Counted from the first letter of the stretch, positions 1 to 7,809 are shown. The stretch is 64,000 nucleotides of DNA from Melghirimyces thermohalophilus (GCF_900102685.1 NZ_FMZA01000016.1:1-64000); one strand, 5' to 3'. A program made the numbers and translations. The notes: a model not told the origin generated them from the sequence alone.

Positions 1-198
1 TTCTTCCATAGGAGCGGCTAAAAAAGCACGGAGAATCGCCTCCCGGGAATATCCGCGAGCTCCTTGGGGGGAAGATTTTTTCATTTCCTTCACATAGGGT
101 CGAAGATCGAGCGTTTCAAAAAACAAGGGCAACCGATCTTTGGACTCAATTTTTAGCCATTCTTCAAAGGAAAATAGCGTTCCTTGGAGAAGATACAA
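1..198 (-). CDS. transposase, N-terminal part (runs off the window edge)
   Basis: The reverse strand is open from a TTG at 198-196 to the first base of the window, giving 66 residues. An AGGAGG lies 8 bases upstream of the TTG. The translation begins LYLLQGTLFSFEEWL and contains RLPLFFETLDLRPYV and GYSREAILRAFLAAP. This resembles the N-terminal region of IS transposases with a Tyr/Pro-containing helical domain before the DDE core; family assignment is from memory of such sequences. The catalytic part lies outside the window. Bases 199-286 would then be the terminal part of the element, next to the truncated-looking gene at 287. The family (IS4/IS1182-like) is uncertain. Confidence 0.6.
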   Translation of the reverse strand, partial: MYLLQGTLFSFEEWLKIESKDRLPLFFETLDLRPYVKEMKKSSPQGARGYSREAILRAFLAAPMEE

Positions 199-286
199 GT
201 GACTTCCCTCCTCATGGGTTTTCGGTTTGGTCACTTGAAAACTTCTCCATGATGGGGTGAAGTCCTTTTTCTATGCCTGAGGAGCC

Positions 287-913
287 TTGCTGCTCAAGGG
301 GTTTGAAATCTGCAAAAGGCTCCCGTTAATGCTTACCTATCTGACCATCACTACTTACATTTCGGTAACTGGGGATCCTTTAACTTCCAATATGATAAGC
401 TTTTTATTGTATTTACTGCTCTTTTTTCTTCTTTCGATTCCTTTTGCTTCCATGGTGAAACAGGAATTAAATGATGGGGAAACGACTTTGCCCATCACCT
501 TTAGCAATATCGTTGATTACATCATTCCCGTTTTATTGATTGGTGGGATATATGGACTGGTTGTTATTGTTGGTTTGAATTTGCTGATTGTACCGGGATT
601 GATATGTTTAGTTTTGCTGTTTCTCTTTCCTTTTGCTTACGTTATAGAAGGATGTAGTTGGAAACAGGCATTGAAAAAGGCCAAGAGCATAGGAGGAGAA
701 CGGTTTTTTCAATTGTTGTCCTCTGTACTCTTAATTTTCCTGACGAATGTGATTGGGAAGTTGCTTGGGTCAGTTGCATACACAGGTCTAGGGGATGCCC
801 GGATCGTGTTAATAACACAACTCGGTTTTTACTCTTTCATTCTCCCTGTTCACTTAATATACATTAGTTATTATTATTTAGAATTTCGCCCCCAACATGT
901 AAACAGGTTCTAA
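287..913 (+). CDS. multi-pass membrane protein (DUF7847/YciC-like), probably 5'-truncated
   Basis: 208 residues, predicted to cross the membrane about six times, with the signature LLIVPGLICLVLLFLFPFAY followed by a Gly/Trp-containing amphipathic stretch. It is a paralog of the proteins at 3120-3797 and 5803-6468, which share the PG-x-F-P-x-EG core and end in a YYYLE or HYYID tail. The paralogs start with MDIV or MEIL plus about 10 residues. Here the frame is closed by a TGA at 278 just upstream and only a TTG with poor ribosome-site spacing is available. The IS element to the left may therefore have removed the natural start. If each cassette ends with this protein type, this is the surviving tail of a third, disrupted cassette. 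The biochemical role is unknown. Confidence 0.6.
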   Translation: MLLKGFEICKRLPLMLTYLTITTYISVTGDPLTSNMISFLLYLLLFFLLSIPFASMVKQELNDGETTLPITFSNIVDYIIPVLLIGGIYGLVVIVGLNLLIVPGLICLVLLFLFPFAYVIEGCSWKQALKKAKSIGGERFFQLLSSVLLIFLTNVIGKLLGSVAYTGLGDARIVLITQLGFYSFILPVHLIYISYYYLEFRPQHVNRF

Positions 914-986
914 TGAGAGAAATTTTTGATTCATAAACTGAGACGTTTTACTTCCGTAGAATAAGAACAACTCCAGGAGGAAATAT

Positions 987-1117
987 AGTGAGAGCGGGAT
1001 GGATCCGTAAAAGTGTTTTCTTGGTGTTGGCCATGTTCATCGTGGTCAACCTGCTTCCTTTCTATTCAATTGCGTTTGCTGATTCTGTAATCCCTGAGGG
1101 TCCGGCTCAACCGGGGG
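987..1117 (+). repeat. 131-bp perfect direct repeat, copy 1 (signal peptide coding)
   Basis: Identical base for base to 3847-3977. The identity begins one base before the GTG start codon and ends inside the proline-rich linker, so it covers exactly the export signal and the linker start. Upstream sequences, including the ribosome binding sites, differ. Identity at synonymous positions indicates recent duplication or gene conversion. Confidence 0.95.
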
Positions 1118-2148
1118 GGCCGGTCCAGCCCGGGGATCCGGTTGAGCCAGATGAGCATGTCAATCCGGACGATTCCCCTCAAGGGGGTGACACTTCGAAA
1201 GGCGGGGACCCTAAGGGTGGGGAAGCCTCCAAAGGAATCGATTGGTTTTCATCGGGGAATATAGGTGGTTATATTCCTGTGATTTGGGGTTCAGTTGGGG
1301 ATATTTTGCCCCAAAGTCTGGCGATTAAGAATGGTTTCAAGGTCAAAATTAAAGGAAATAAAGCGATCGTGAAAGGATCACGTGCCCACCATAACGGATT
1401 ATATAGAACGCTGGTTCATTCCAATTGGGAGTTTAACTTTTTTGGCAAAAAGATAAACGGGAAGACGATCGGTAATTATATTTTTAATGAGGTGGGAAGA
1501 CAAGGGCTGGCAGGGACGAGATACAACAAAAATCACCCGGCTGTACAAGAGTATCTAAAAAAATATAATTTGTATGGAAAAAAGGCTGCCAACCCAACAC
1601 CCCCATCGATCGCTTCCAGAGCAATTCAGGGACTAAAATTAGAAGCAAGTACTGCATTTAAAGAAAACGTTCAGATCTTTAGTAAGGAAGCACAAAGTGC
1701 TAAATATGCCAAAGGAGCGGGATGGATAGGAGCTGGTTTGTCAATCGGTTTTACTACGTATGATTATGCCGCTGGCGAAAAAAAGAATCATGGTCTTGCT
1801 AGTACTGAATATGTGGCAGATGTAGTAACCGGTTTGGGGACAGGAGTGGCGGCAGGGATAGCAGGGTCAGCAGTGGCTGGAGCTATAGCTGGTACTCTTG
1901 CAGCCGCAGGTGTTGTTTCCCTTCCTGTGGTCGCAGTAGGAGCTGCAGGGTTATTTTTTGGTGCGGTTATAAGTTTTGGATTGGAGAACTGGGAGCCTGC
2001 AAAAAAAGCGAAAGATTGGATTCATGGGAAAGTTAACGATGGGCTTGAGTACGTTAATCGTAAAGCAAAGGACGTTGGAGGGTGGATGAAGGAAAAAACA
2101 ACTAGTGCTATAAATTGGGCAGGGGAAAAGTTAGGTAATCTGTTTTAG
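988..2148 (+). CDS. secreted effector-like protein with glycine-zipper hairpin (cassette 1)
   Basis: 386 residues, start GTG with AGGAGG 8 bases upstream. Residues 1-31 are a Sec signal peptide (RKS, hydrophobic core, AFA|DS cleavage). Residues 32-85 are a Pro/Gly/Asp-rich linker (PGGPVQPGDPVEPDEHVNP). The middle, about 86-240, is polar and unrelated to the middle of its paralog at 3848. Residues about 240-335 form a Gly/Ala-rich hydrophobic hairpin (AGIAGSAVAGAIAGTLAAAG). The last 50 residues are Lys/Trp-rich and amphipathic, ending KLGNLF. A conserved export part with a variable body and membrane-active-looking end suggests a secreted pore-former or polymorphic toxin; that is inference. It could instead be a surface protein. 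Two membrane-protein genes follow within a few bases. Confidence 0.75.
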   Translation: MRAGWIRKSVFLVLAMFIVVNLLPFYSIAFADSVIPEGPAQPGGPVQPGDPVEPDEHVNPDDSPQGGDTSKGGDPKGGEASKGIDWFSSGNIGGYIPVIWGSVGDILPQSLAIKNGFKVKIKGNKAIVKGSRAHHNGLYRTLVHSNWEFNFFGKKINGKTIGNYIFNEVGRQGLAGTRYNKNHPAVQEYLKKYNLYGKKAANPTPPSIASRAIQGLKLEASTAFKENVQIFSKEAQSAKYAKGAGWIGAGLSIGFTTYDYAAGEKKNHGLASTEYVADVVTGLGTGVAAGIAGSAVAGAIAGTLAAAGVVSLPVVAVGAAGLFFGAVISFGLENWEPAKKAKDWIHGKVNDGLEYVNRKAKDVGGWMKEKTTSAINWAGEKLGNLF

Positions 2149-2152
2149 GGGT

Positions 2153-2743
2153 GTGAGTTCATTGCATTTTCCGAAAAGGATGACCGTTGGCGCTTATATA
2201 ATCACGTTTTGGGTTGCGATGATTATGCCGTTGGTTGCAGGTTTCTGTTCCATCGCCTTTCCGACGTGGTCCGAGTTTTGGGAGAAGGTTGTATTATGCT
2301 TTATCCTGGCGGGTGTCATTTGGACGATTCTGGCGAGCGTTTTTAAATGGTTTATACCACCTAAGGGACGGATTATACCGATTACGATTGGGTTTAATTT
2401 TACAGGAATCTTTTCATCGGTTTTTCTGTGGAGGATAACCGGGGAAACTCTATGGATGGGCATTTTGCTCACTGTGATCTATATTGCTTGCATTGTGACC
2501 GGATATAAATATCGAAAAACGATTTTGCAAGAAGGGCTCGCTCCCAAAACGCAGTGGGGTAAGCGAGTGGCGGTGTTGGGAGGCATATCTCCCGTAGGAT
2601 TTGCTTTTTTTGGAGGAGTATTGGGATCTAACGCTGGAGGAGCTTTCGTGGCCTCTATTGTGATGGTGACTAGCAATTTTTTATGTCTCTACTTTACGGC
2701 AAATATTTATCGAGCAGAAAATCCTGATTGGGAACCAAAGTAA
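2153..2743 (+). CDS. six-helix membrane protein, possible immunity protein (cassette 1)
   Basis: 196 residues with about six hydrophobic segments and no recognised catalytic motif. It starts 4 bases after the effector stop, so the two are surely co-transcribed. GTG at 2153 is used here; the upstream site is weak, and TTG 2162 or ATG 2180 are alternatives. No counterpart is found in cassette 2, which makes it specific to the 988 effector. By analogy with membrane-depolarising toxins whose immunity proteins are multi-pass (for example TspA/TsaI of Staphylococcus), a protective role is plausible but unproven. Confidence 0.65.
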   Translation: MSSLHFPKRMTVGAYIITFWVAMIMPLVAGFCSIAFPTWSEFWEKVVLCFILAGVIWTILASVFKWFIPPKGRIIPITIGFNFTGIFSSVFLWRITGETLWMGILLTVIYIACIVTGYKYRKTILQEGLAPKTQWGKRVAVLGGISPVGFAFFGGVLGSNAGGAFVASIVMVTSNFLCLYFTANIYRAENPDWEPK

Positions 2744-2760
2744 AAGGAGTGGAGCAGGGA

Positions 2761-3099
2761 ATGGCTGTACGAATCCTTCAAGGGACGGGACTTGGTATCA
2801 TCCTGTGTACATTGATTGGTTTTTTGCTAGGTGTAACCGGCTTGGGTTTTGGTCTAATTTCCATTGTTGTGCTGACTATCGTGACCTATTTCCCAGCTGG
2901 TTACGTAGCCGCTAGAAATACTCATCATCCTTATTTGGCAGCAGGCCTGTCAGCCCTTTTTGTCATGTTTATTAATCAACTTACGACAGCAGTTACCTTT
3001 GGCATGGCCAATCCATCCAGTTTTATACTGGGTTTTTTGTTTGGTACGTTGTTGGCGCTGTTAGGTGCTCTAATTTCCCACCGACCTTGGAGTAAATGA
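2761..3099 (+). CDS. small four-helix membrane protein (cassette 1)
   Basis: 112 residues with four hydrophobic helices, beginning MAVRILQGTGLG. ATG 2761 is preceded by AAAGGAG about 11 bases upstream. An in-frame ATG at 2728 would overlap the preceding gene by 16 bases and lacks a better site. Gly-rich helices and a short basic tail (SHRPWSK) are visible. The family is not recognised. Its place between the effector and the closing membrane protein suggests an accessory or immunity role in the same transcript. Confidence 0.6.
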   Translation: MAVRILQGTGLGIILCTLIGFLLGVTGLGFGLISIVVLTIVTYFPAGYVAARNTHHPYLAAGLSALFVMFINQLTTAVTFGMANPSSFILGFLFGTLLALLGALISHRPWSK

Positions 3100-3119
3100 T
3101 GGTGTAAAGGAGTATAAAA

Positions 3120-3797
3120 TTGGATATTGTTAGAGATGCCGGTAGCTTATATACAAAGTTTAGTCTGAAGGTTCTCGCCGTTAGTTTTACATTAGCTTTA
3201 CCATTGTTTTTTGTACAAAGTTTGATGTCTTTAACAGCTAGTATGTTAACGGACCTAATCGGAATATGGGGGCAAGTGATCAGTTTTTCACTGTTTATCA
3301 TTTGTTGGTCGCTTGTCCAAGTCCCATATATAACTATGGTATATCAAGAGGTCGATGAAGGAGACATCGAGTTATATAAAGCATATTGTAGCTTTTTTCA
3401 GCATTTCTTTCCGATTATCACTATTGCTGTTTTTTTTGCTGCGGCTGTGGTTCTTGGTATCACTTTATGGGTGATACCTGGTGTTTTGGCCTTTTCATTG
3501 TTTTGCTTGTTTCCCTGCGGCGTCCTCATGGAGGGAAAATGGAAACAGGGGATTAAGAATGTGTGGAACATCGGGTGGGAGCAGCTCTTTCGAATCATGA
3601 TGATCCATTCTGTGTTTGTCCTAGTATTGATGTTAGTAGGTCAATCGATTTTGTATTGTGGATCTCTATTATCTTTAGGGGTTTACTCTACCGCTCTTTT
3701 AATGGCTTTAACAACCAGTTTATTAATTCCGTTATTCACCTTTGTACAAGCTTATTATTATTTAGAGTGGACAGACTTACAAAACTTTAATGTTTAG
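3120..3797 (+). CDS. multi-pass membrane protein (DUF7847/YciC-like), closes cassette 1
   Basis: 225 residues, TTG start with AAAGGAG 7 bases upstream. The N-terminus MDIVRDAGSLYTKFSLK precedes about six transmembrane helices. The core LWVIPGVLAFSLFCLFPCG, an EGKWKQGIKNVW motif and a YYYLEW tail match its paralogs at 287 and 5803. This kind of protein resembles the membrane domain seen beside glycerophosphodiester phosphodiesterases. It sits about 50 bases before the second effector gene, so it could serve either neighbour. Its recurrence in each cassette suggests a shared function such as effector insertion, export or protection. Confidence 0.65.
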   Translation: MDIVRDAGSLYTKFSLKVLAVSFTLALPLFFVQSLMSLTASMLTDLIGIWGQVISFSLFIICWSLVQVPYITMVYQEVDEGDIELYKAYCSFFQHFFPIITIAVFFAAAVVLGITLWVIPGVLAFSLFCLFPCGVLMEGKWKQGIKNVWNIGWEQLFRIMMIHSVFVLVLMLVGQSILYCGSLLSLGVYSTALLMALTTSLLIPLFTFVQAYYYLEWTDLQNFNV

Positions 3798-3846
3798 CAT
3801 TATGAAATAATTATCTTATGTAAATATTTTCTGTGGGAGGGAACCG

Positions 3847-3977
3847 AGTGAGAGCGGGATGGATCCGTAAAAGTGTTTTCTTGGTGTTGGCCATGTTCAT
3901 CGTGGTCAACCTGCTTCCTTTCTATTCAATTGCGTTTGCTGATTCTGTAATCCCTGAGGGTCCGGCTCAACCGGGGG
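3847..3977 (+). repeat. 131-bp perfect direct repeat, copy 2 (signal peptide coding)
   Basis: Exact copy of 987-1117, offset 2860 bases in the same orientation. It could act as a homologous recombination site. Crossing over between the copies would delete cassette 1, or swap the downstream variable body under another upstream region. Confidence 0.95.
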
Positions 3978-4951
3978 ATTCGGTTCAACCCGGAGATCCT
4001 ATCCAGCCCGAAGATCCGGTCACTCCGGATGAGCATGTCAATCCGGAAGAATCTCCTCAGGGGGGAGATGCCTCCAAGGGTGGAGAACCGAATGGCGGCA
4101 CACCTGGAGAGGGAGGGAAAGGATCTGAGAGTCAAATCGACTGGCTGAACAGTGATATCTATAAAGTCGGTAAATTGACACTCAAAGATCTTTTCCATGG
4201 ACTCGCCGATTATACAGTCACTTTAAAGGATCTTGGATCAGCGGATAAAATGGATTGGTGGGGATTTGGAACTTCATCTTATTCATTCCATTCCACATTC
4301 ATTCGCGGCGCAATCGGATTAAATGTATCGGGTAAGGGCGGGGATCAGCTCGCACTGGACATTTGGGAAAGCGTTGATAATGTCGTCGGACTGACAGGGT
4401 ATTTTGACATGCAAAAGGTCCGAGGGTTATTCACAGGAAGTAGGACTATTCAAGGGCTATTTACTAGAGGTGGTTCTGCTGTAGGACTTGGGCAAGAATC
4501 TGGAAATATATTCACCCAACTGACGAAGCCAGCGGCACCTCTCAGTACATTTGCGAAAGTCGGAGGTATTACAGGCATTGGGCTTTCAACAATCGAGACT
4601 TCAGTGAATACTTATAATGCGTTTGTGGCTGAAGATGGATCCGTTGAGCAAGCAGATGCATCCTTAGGTATTGTTAAAGGGTTAGGTGGTATTGCAATCG
4701 CGTCGGCAGTCTTTATTGGTGGGCCGATTGGATTGGCGGTAGCTGCTGGTGGAGTGGCAGCGGTTGCGATCGGAGCCTTCGGCAAATATTTCACCGATCA
4801 TCCAACTGTTCGAAAAGCGGTGACGGCTCCGGTTAGATACGCTAAGAAAGGGTTTCATGCAGTGAAAAATGGGGTGACCCATGCGGCTAAAAAAGTGGGC
4901 GATGGGATCAAATCGGCAGGGAATAAGGTAAAAGATTTTCTTGGATTTTAA
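3848..4951 (+). CDS. secreted effector-like protein with glycine-zipper hairpin (cassette 2)
   Basis: 367 residues. GTG 3848 is chosen because it matches the paralog's start and has GGGAGGG 6 bases upstream; an in-frame GTG at 3833 is less likely. The signal peptide and first linker residues are identical to the 988 protein. The linker then diverges (PGDSVQPGDPIQPEDPVTP) but keeps DEHVNP and SPQGGD. The middle, about residues 95-225, is unrelated to that of its paralog. Residues about 270-310 are a Gly/Ala-rich hydrophobic hairpin (GLGGIAIASAVFIGGPIG). The tail is Lys-rich and amphipathic, ending KVKDFLGF. The same constant-variable-hairpin plan supports a family of secreted, membrane-active effectors (inference). 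Confidence 0.75.
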   Translation: MRAGWIRKSVFLVLAMFIVVNLLPFYSIAFADSVIPEGPAQPGDSVQPGDPIQPEDPVTPDEHVNPEESPQGGDASKGGEPNGGTPGEGGKGSESQIDWLNSDIYKVGKLTLKDLFHGLADYTVTLKDLGSADKMDWWGFGTSSYSFHSTFIRGAIGLNVSGKGGDQLALDIWESVDNVVGLTGYFDMQKVRGLFTGSRTIQGLFTRGGSAVGLGQESGNIFTQLTKPAAPLSTFAKVGGITGIGLSTIETSVNTYNAFVAEDGSVEQADASLGIVKGLGGIAIASAVFIGGPIGLAVAAGGVAAVAIGAFGKYFTDHPTVRKAVTAPVRYAKKGFHAVKNGVTHAAKKVGDGIKSAGNKVKDFLGF

Positions 4952-4971
4952 TATAATGGAGGAGGAAAAGG

Positions 4972-5796
4972 ATGTCAGCTAAGTTTGAAGCCCCGGAACA
5001 TATTGTTGACTGTGTTGAACAATATAAGGAATCAGGGGAAAAGTATAATATTTTGAACTCGAGAATTAAAGTGAAAAACGATGTGTTCTATCATGTAATT
5101 TATCATATAGGCAATTCTCCAACTGGTGACTTGATTATTAGACAAGATGGTAGTATTCCTTTTTTAGACGAAATAAAAGATGCAATGATTATTGGGAGTC
5201 AAGTTAGACACAAAAATAAAGTGCTATATACAAATGGAAAAGAGTTTGTGAATATGAAGCATGAACGTTTTATGCGAAAAACGCTTCAATTACTTAATAA
5301 AATCGAAAGTAAATTACGAGATTCCATGCCCTCAGGAGTGCAAAAGGCTTTGGAAGAATTTAAACGAGGGCCCGAAACCACTCTGGAGCAGCAGCCACGT
5401 CTACGAGAGTTTTACCACAAAGCGGATCGACTGATTAAACGAATGGTACAGGATCGGTTAATCACACAGGAAGACTTTGATCTTTTAGATCATTATATCG
5501 ATGAGCTCGGTAAAGCTGCATTTCTCCAAAATGACGTTCAGATGAACACTTATTCCGCACGAAAGAAAGTGATTCGCTATCTGTTTTCAACAGGGAAGAT
5601 CATCCTTGCATTTCGTCTTTGGATTTCTCATTTACGAATGCATCCGGAAAAGCCTAAGCATCCGAAAGCCCATGAAGAGGTTAAGCGCTATATTTATGAT
5701 GGGGAGGAATTAGAGGAATACAAAGAAAATATTAAAAAACTTTTTGAACAAGCCCGGAATCCTCGAAGGGGTAACCAGTCCACAAAGGAAGGGTAA
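4972..5796 (+). CDS. unrecognised soluble protein, possible cassette 2 partner
   Basis: 274 residues, ATG with a GGAGGAGGAAAAGG site immediately upstream. It is rich in Lys, Glu and Tyr, has no signal peptide, and has only one weakly hydrophobic stretch near residues 208-222. The N-terminal 110 residues look like alpha/beta (VFYHVIYHI, DLIIRQDGSIPFLDE). The rest looks helical and charged. No catalytic motif is recognised. It lies 20 bases after the effector and 6 bases before the closing membrane protein. It occupies the slot taken by two membrane proteins in cassette 1, so a cognate partner or cytoplasmic immunity role is possible. Confidence 0.6.
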   Translation: MSAKFEAPEHIVDCVEQYKESGEKYNILNSRIKVKNDVFYHVIYHIGNSPTGDLIIRQDGSIPFLDEIKDAMIIGSQVRHKNKVLYTNGKEFVNMKHERFMRKTLQLLNKIESKLRDSMPSGVQKALEEFKRGPETTLEQQPRLREFYHKADRLIKRMVQDRLITQEDFDLLDHYIDELGKAAFLQNDVQMNTYSARKKVIRYLFSTGKIILAFRLWISHLRMHPEKPKHPKAHEEVKRYIYDGEELEEYKENIKKLFEQARNPRRGNQSTKEG

Positions 5797-5802
5797 GAAG
5801 GT

Positions 5803-6468
5803 ATGGAAATTCTTCAAGATGCCTGGTCACTATATAAACGACGGTTCTCAACCATGATGCTGCTTTCCTTTACTTTGGTCTTTCCGATGTTGTTGGTACA
5901 TTTTTTTGCCACTAATTTCTTTTACCAATTCTATCAGCGACTCTATGCCCCATATTTTGCGGATTTGACTAACTTTATATTTTTAATGATGGTGTTGTGC
6001 TTGGCTGTTATTCCGTTTATTCGGTTGATAGAGCAGGATGTTGATGGGGAAATCGATTTAACTGAAGTCTATCGAACCTTCTTTCGTTATCTTTTCCCTG
6101 TGTATGTGATGGGATTTGTATATGCCCTGATGGTGACAGCGGGGACGATTCTTTTTCTGGTTCCCGGGTTGCTTCTATTGATTTGGTTTTCCATGTTCCC
6201 ATATGTTGCGGTGGTTGAAGGGGAAACCTGGTTTCAGGGATTTAAACGGGCATTTGAAGTCGGACGTAGGCATTTCTTTCCTCTTCTAGGTTTGATCGTC
6301 TTGTTAGGTTTAGGTGAAAAGCTGATAGAATATATCGGACTTCTGCTCTCCGTACAGTTGACTGCAAATTACTTGTTCATTGCCTTGGTGCAAATGTTAA
6401 TCAACCTCTTCTTTCTTCCCTTTTATACATCGGTGATGGCTCACTATTATATCGACCGAATAGAGTAG
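5803..6468 (+). CDS. multi-pass membrane protein (DUF7847/YciC-like), closes cassette 2
   Basis: 221 residues, ATG with a GAAGG site. The start MEILQDAWSLYKRRFST corresponds to that of the 3120 paralog. About six transmembrane helices follow, with ILFLVPGLLLLIWFSMFP, an EGETWFQGFKRAF motif and an HYYIDRIE end. It is the third copy of this family in 6.5 kb, each at the end of a gene group. The function is unknown. Likely co-transcribed from the effector gene onward. Confidence 0.65.
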   Translation: MEILQDAWSLYKRRFSTMMLLSFTLVFPMLLVHFFATNFFYQFYQRLYAPYFADLTNFIFLMMVLCLAVIPFIRLIEQDVDGEIDLTEVYRTFFRYLFPVYVMGFVYALMVTAGTILFLVPGLLLLIWFSMFPYVAVVEGETWFQGFKRAFEVGRRHFFPLLGLIVLLGLGEKLIEYIGLLLSVQLTANYLFIALVQMLINLFFLPFYTSVMAHYYIDRIE

Positions 6469-6612
6469 TAAGTTGCAGAGTTGGCAGGATTATATCGAAA
6501 TACGCTAGTTTAGGTAAGAACATCTGATTTAAATATTGGGTTTAACCGATGTGGTTTTTGTTCTTCTCAGTGTTGGTTATCACAAGTTGTCAACTCTATA
6601 CTTACTATGCTT

Positions 6613-6642
6613 ACCTCCGTAGCTGATGGTTGCCGCGGAGGT
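6613..6642. repeat. hairpin with CCTCCG/CGGAGG arms
   Basis: ACCTCCG at 6613-6619 pairs with CGGAGGT at 6636-6642. The arm and following bases (CCTCCGTAGCT) recur in the hairpin at 7288-7315, so related palindromes flank the decayed gene between them. There is no T-run, so it is a poor terminator. Confidence 0.5.
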
Positions 6643-6650
6643 TCATTTAA

Positions 6651-7006
6651 GCTGAAGAGCTCTTTTTAATTCTGAATACATTTAGAGATGAGCCCGAAGT
6701 GAACTCTGTGATCGCATCGGTTCAATATACCCGTGCCGAATTACGAATAATCTTGGGAAAGCCGAAAGAGGAACGGGTGTTAGTAACAACGAAATCGTTT
6801 ATCATTTCGGCCCCTATGAGATGGTAATTCTTACAGATAAAAAAGATACTCTCGAAGGAACGGATGAGAGGTTCAACAAGTTGAAAGATTACAACGTCAA
6901 ACGAAAAGATCGTATTAAGGAAGCTCTGTCAGGTTCTTTTCATGAGAATAAGGATCATATTAACGAAGAAAAAGACAAAAACGCCCCCTCCAAGAAGGCA
7001 AACTAA
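6651..7006 (+). pseudogene. frameshifted remnant of a small protein gene
   Basis: From 6651 one frame reads AEELFLILNTFRDEPEV and on to LGKPKEER, then stops. From about 6770 the neighbouring frame continues sensibly: GTGVSNNEIVYHFGPYEMV, then a Lys/Asp-rich tail ending KKAN at 7006. The join LGKPKEE/GTG...VYHFGPYE resembles bacterial small-protein-A-like or DUF4309-like folds, in which an LGKP element precedes a tyrosine-rich strand. A TAA lies immediately before 6651 and no start is visible. This is a gene broken by a frameshift and missing its 5' end. The family is tentative. Confidence 0.5.
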
Positions 7007-7287
7007 GCATGGGATTTCAAGCATTAAAAAATAAAAAAAGGCAGCACATCCTGTTTTTCTTTTATTGGTGGCCTAGCTGCGACCAGTAGACTTTTGGCAT
7101 CGGTTGACCGGGCAGCTGAAGCGAGGAGTATAGCGGCGATCCCGGTGCCGAAGGGTGTTGAATGTCCCAGACCCATGCCGTTCTTATAAAGCCTTCTTCT
7201 TTTTTGGATCTTACTGAATGTGAAGGGTGGCAAAAGCAGATTTAGAAAGGGGCGTTTCCTCGTCCTTTTGTAGATAATAATCATTTA

Positions 7288-7315
7288 AGCCTCCGTAGCT
7301 CATTTACGGAGGTTT
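7288..7315. repeat. palindromic hairpin CCTCCGTA/TACGGAGG
   Basis: Eight perfect pairs (7290-7297 with 7305-7312) around a 7-base loop, flanked by AA and TT. It shares CCTCCGTAGCT with the hairpin at 6613. It may be a weak terminator or a relic repeat. Confidence 0.5.
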
Positions 7316-7728
7316 AGCTTTGAAAGAATCGATTTAGAGTACCGATTGCAACGGGATTATGATTCTATTATGCCTGCAACAGGGGGCATGGAAGTCAAGA
7401 TCGATGTTTCTTTGCGTATTGTGAATTTAACGGGATGTTGAATCAAGCATTTACAATACAGAATGATGTACAAATTTAAGAGAACTATGAAGAAAAAATC
7501 ACGCTTGATTTTCAAGAGAGCCGTAAAGGAGACGATTATAAGTATTACTATTTGCATTTTGAGGATGGCAGCTCCAAAGAGATCTGGTACCACGGCATTT
7601 CTGAACAAGAGAAGTTATTAAAGGTGGATCGGTTATTGAAGCAAAAGCAAATACCAAAGGAAGTATTGAACACACCTGATAATCTGGAGGAGCGACCCCG
7701 TGCCGTACAGATTCTATATTCTGAGTAA
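7310..7728 (+). pseudogene. degenerate gene remnant with frameshift and in-frame stop
   Basis: One frame from about 7310 reads SFERIDLEYRLQRDYDSI and MEVKIDVSLRIVNLTGC, then stops at 7439. A second frame reads MLNQAFTIQNDVQI, a TAA at 7477, then ENYEEKITLDFQ, YYYLHFEDGSSKEIWYHG and ERPRAVQILYSE, ending at TAA 7726. The second part has ordinary protein composition and would be one gene without the TAA. Two lesions in about 400 bases indicate decay. The family is not recognised. It may be a relic of an earlier cassette. Confidence 0.5.
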
Positions 7729-7809
7729 TCTCCCCCATTTGACGAATCCACGTCTTTCCCCTAACGTATAAACCGTTGTTCACATAACGGACAAGGAGTG
7801 TCTATTCAT

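Noticed and set aside
6480-6600. Possible terminator AAGAACATC...GATGT...GTTCTT after cassette 2
   Set aside because: The arms are interrupted and the loop is about 20 A+T-rich bases; pairing is too weak to call.
7024-7284. Minus-strand 86-codon frame with a Gly/Ala-rich stretch
   Set aside because: No ribosome binding site, no family resemblance, and it lies among decayed sequence.
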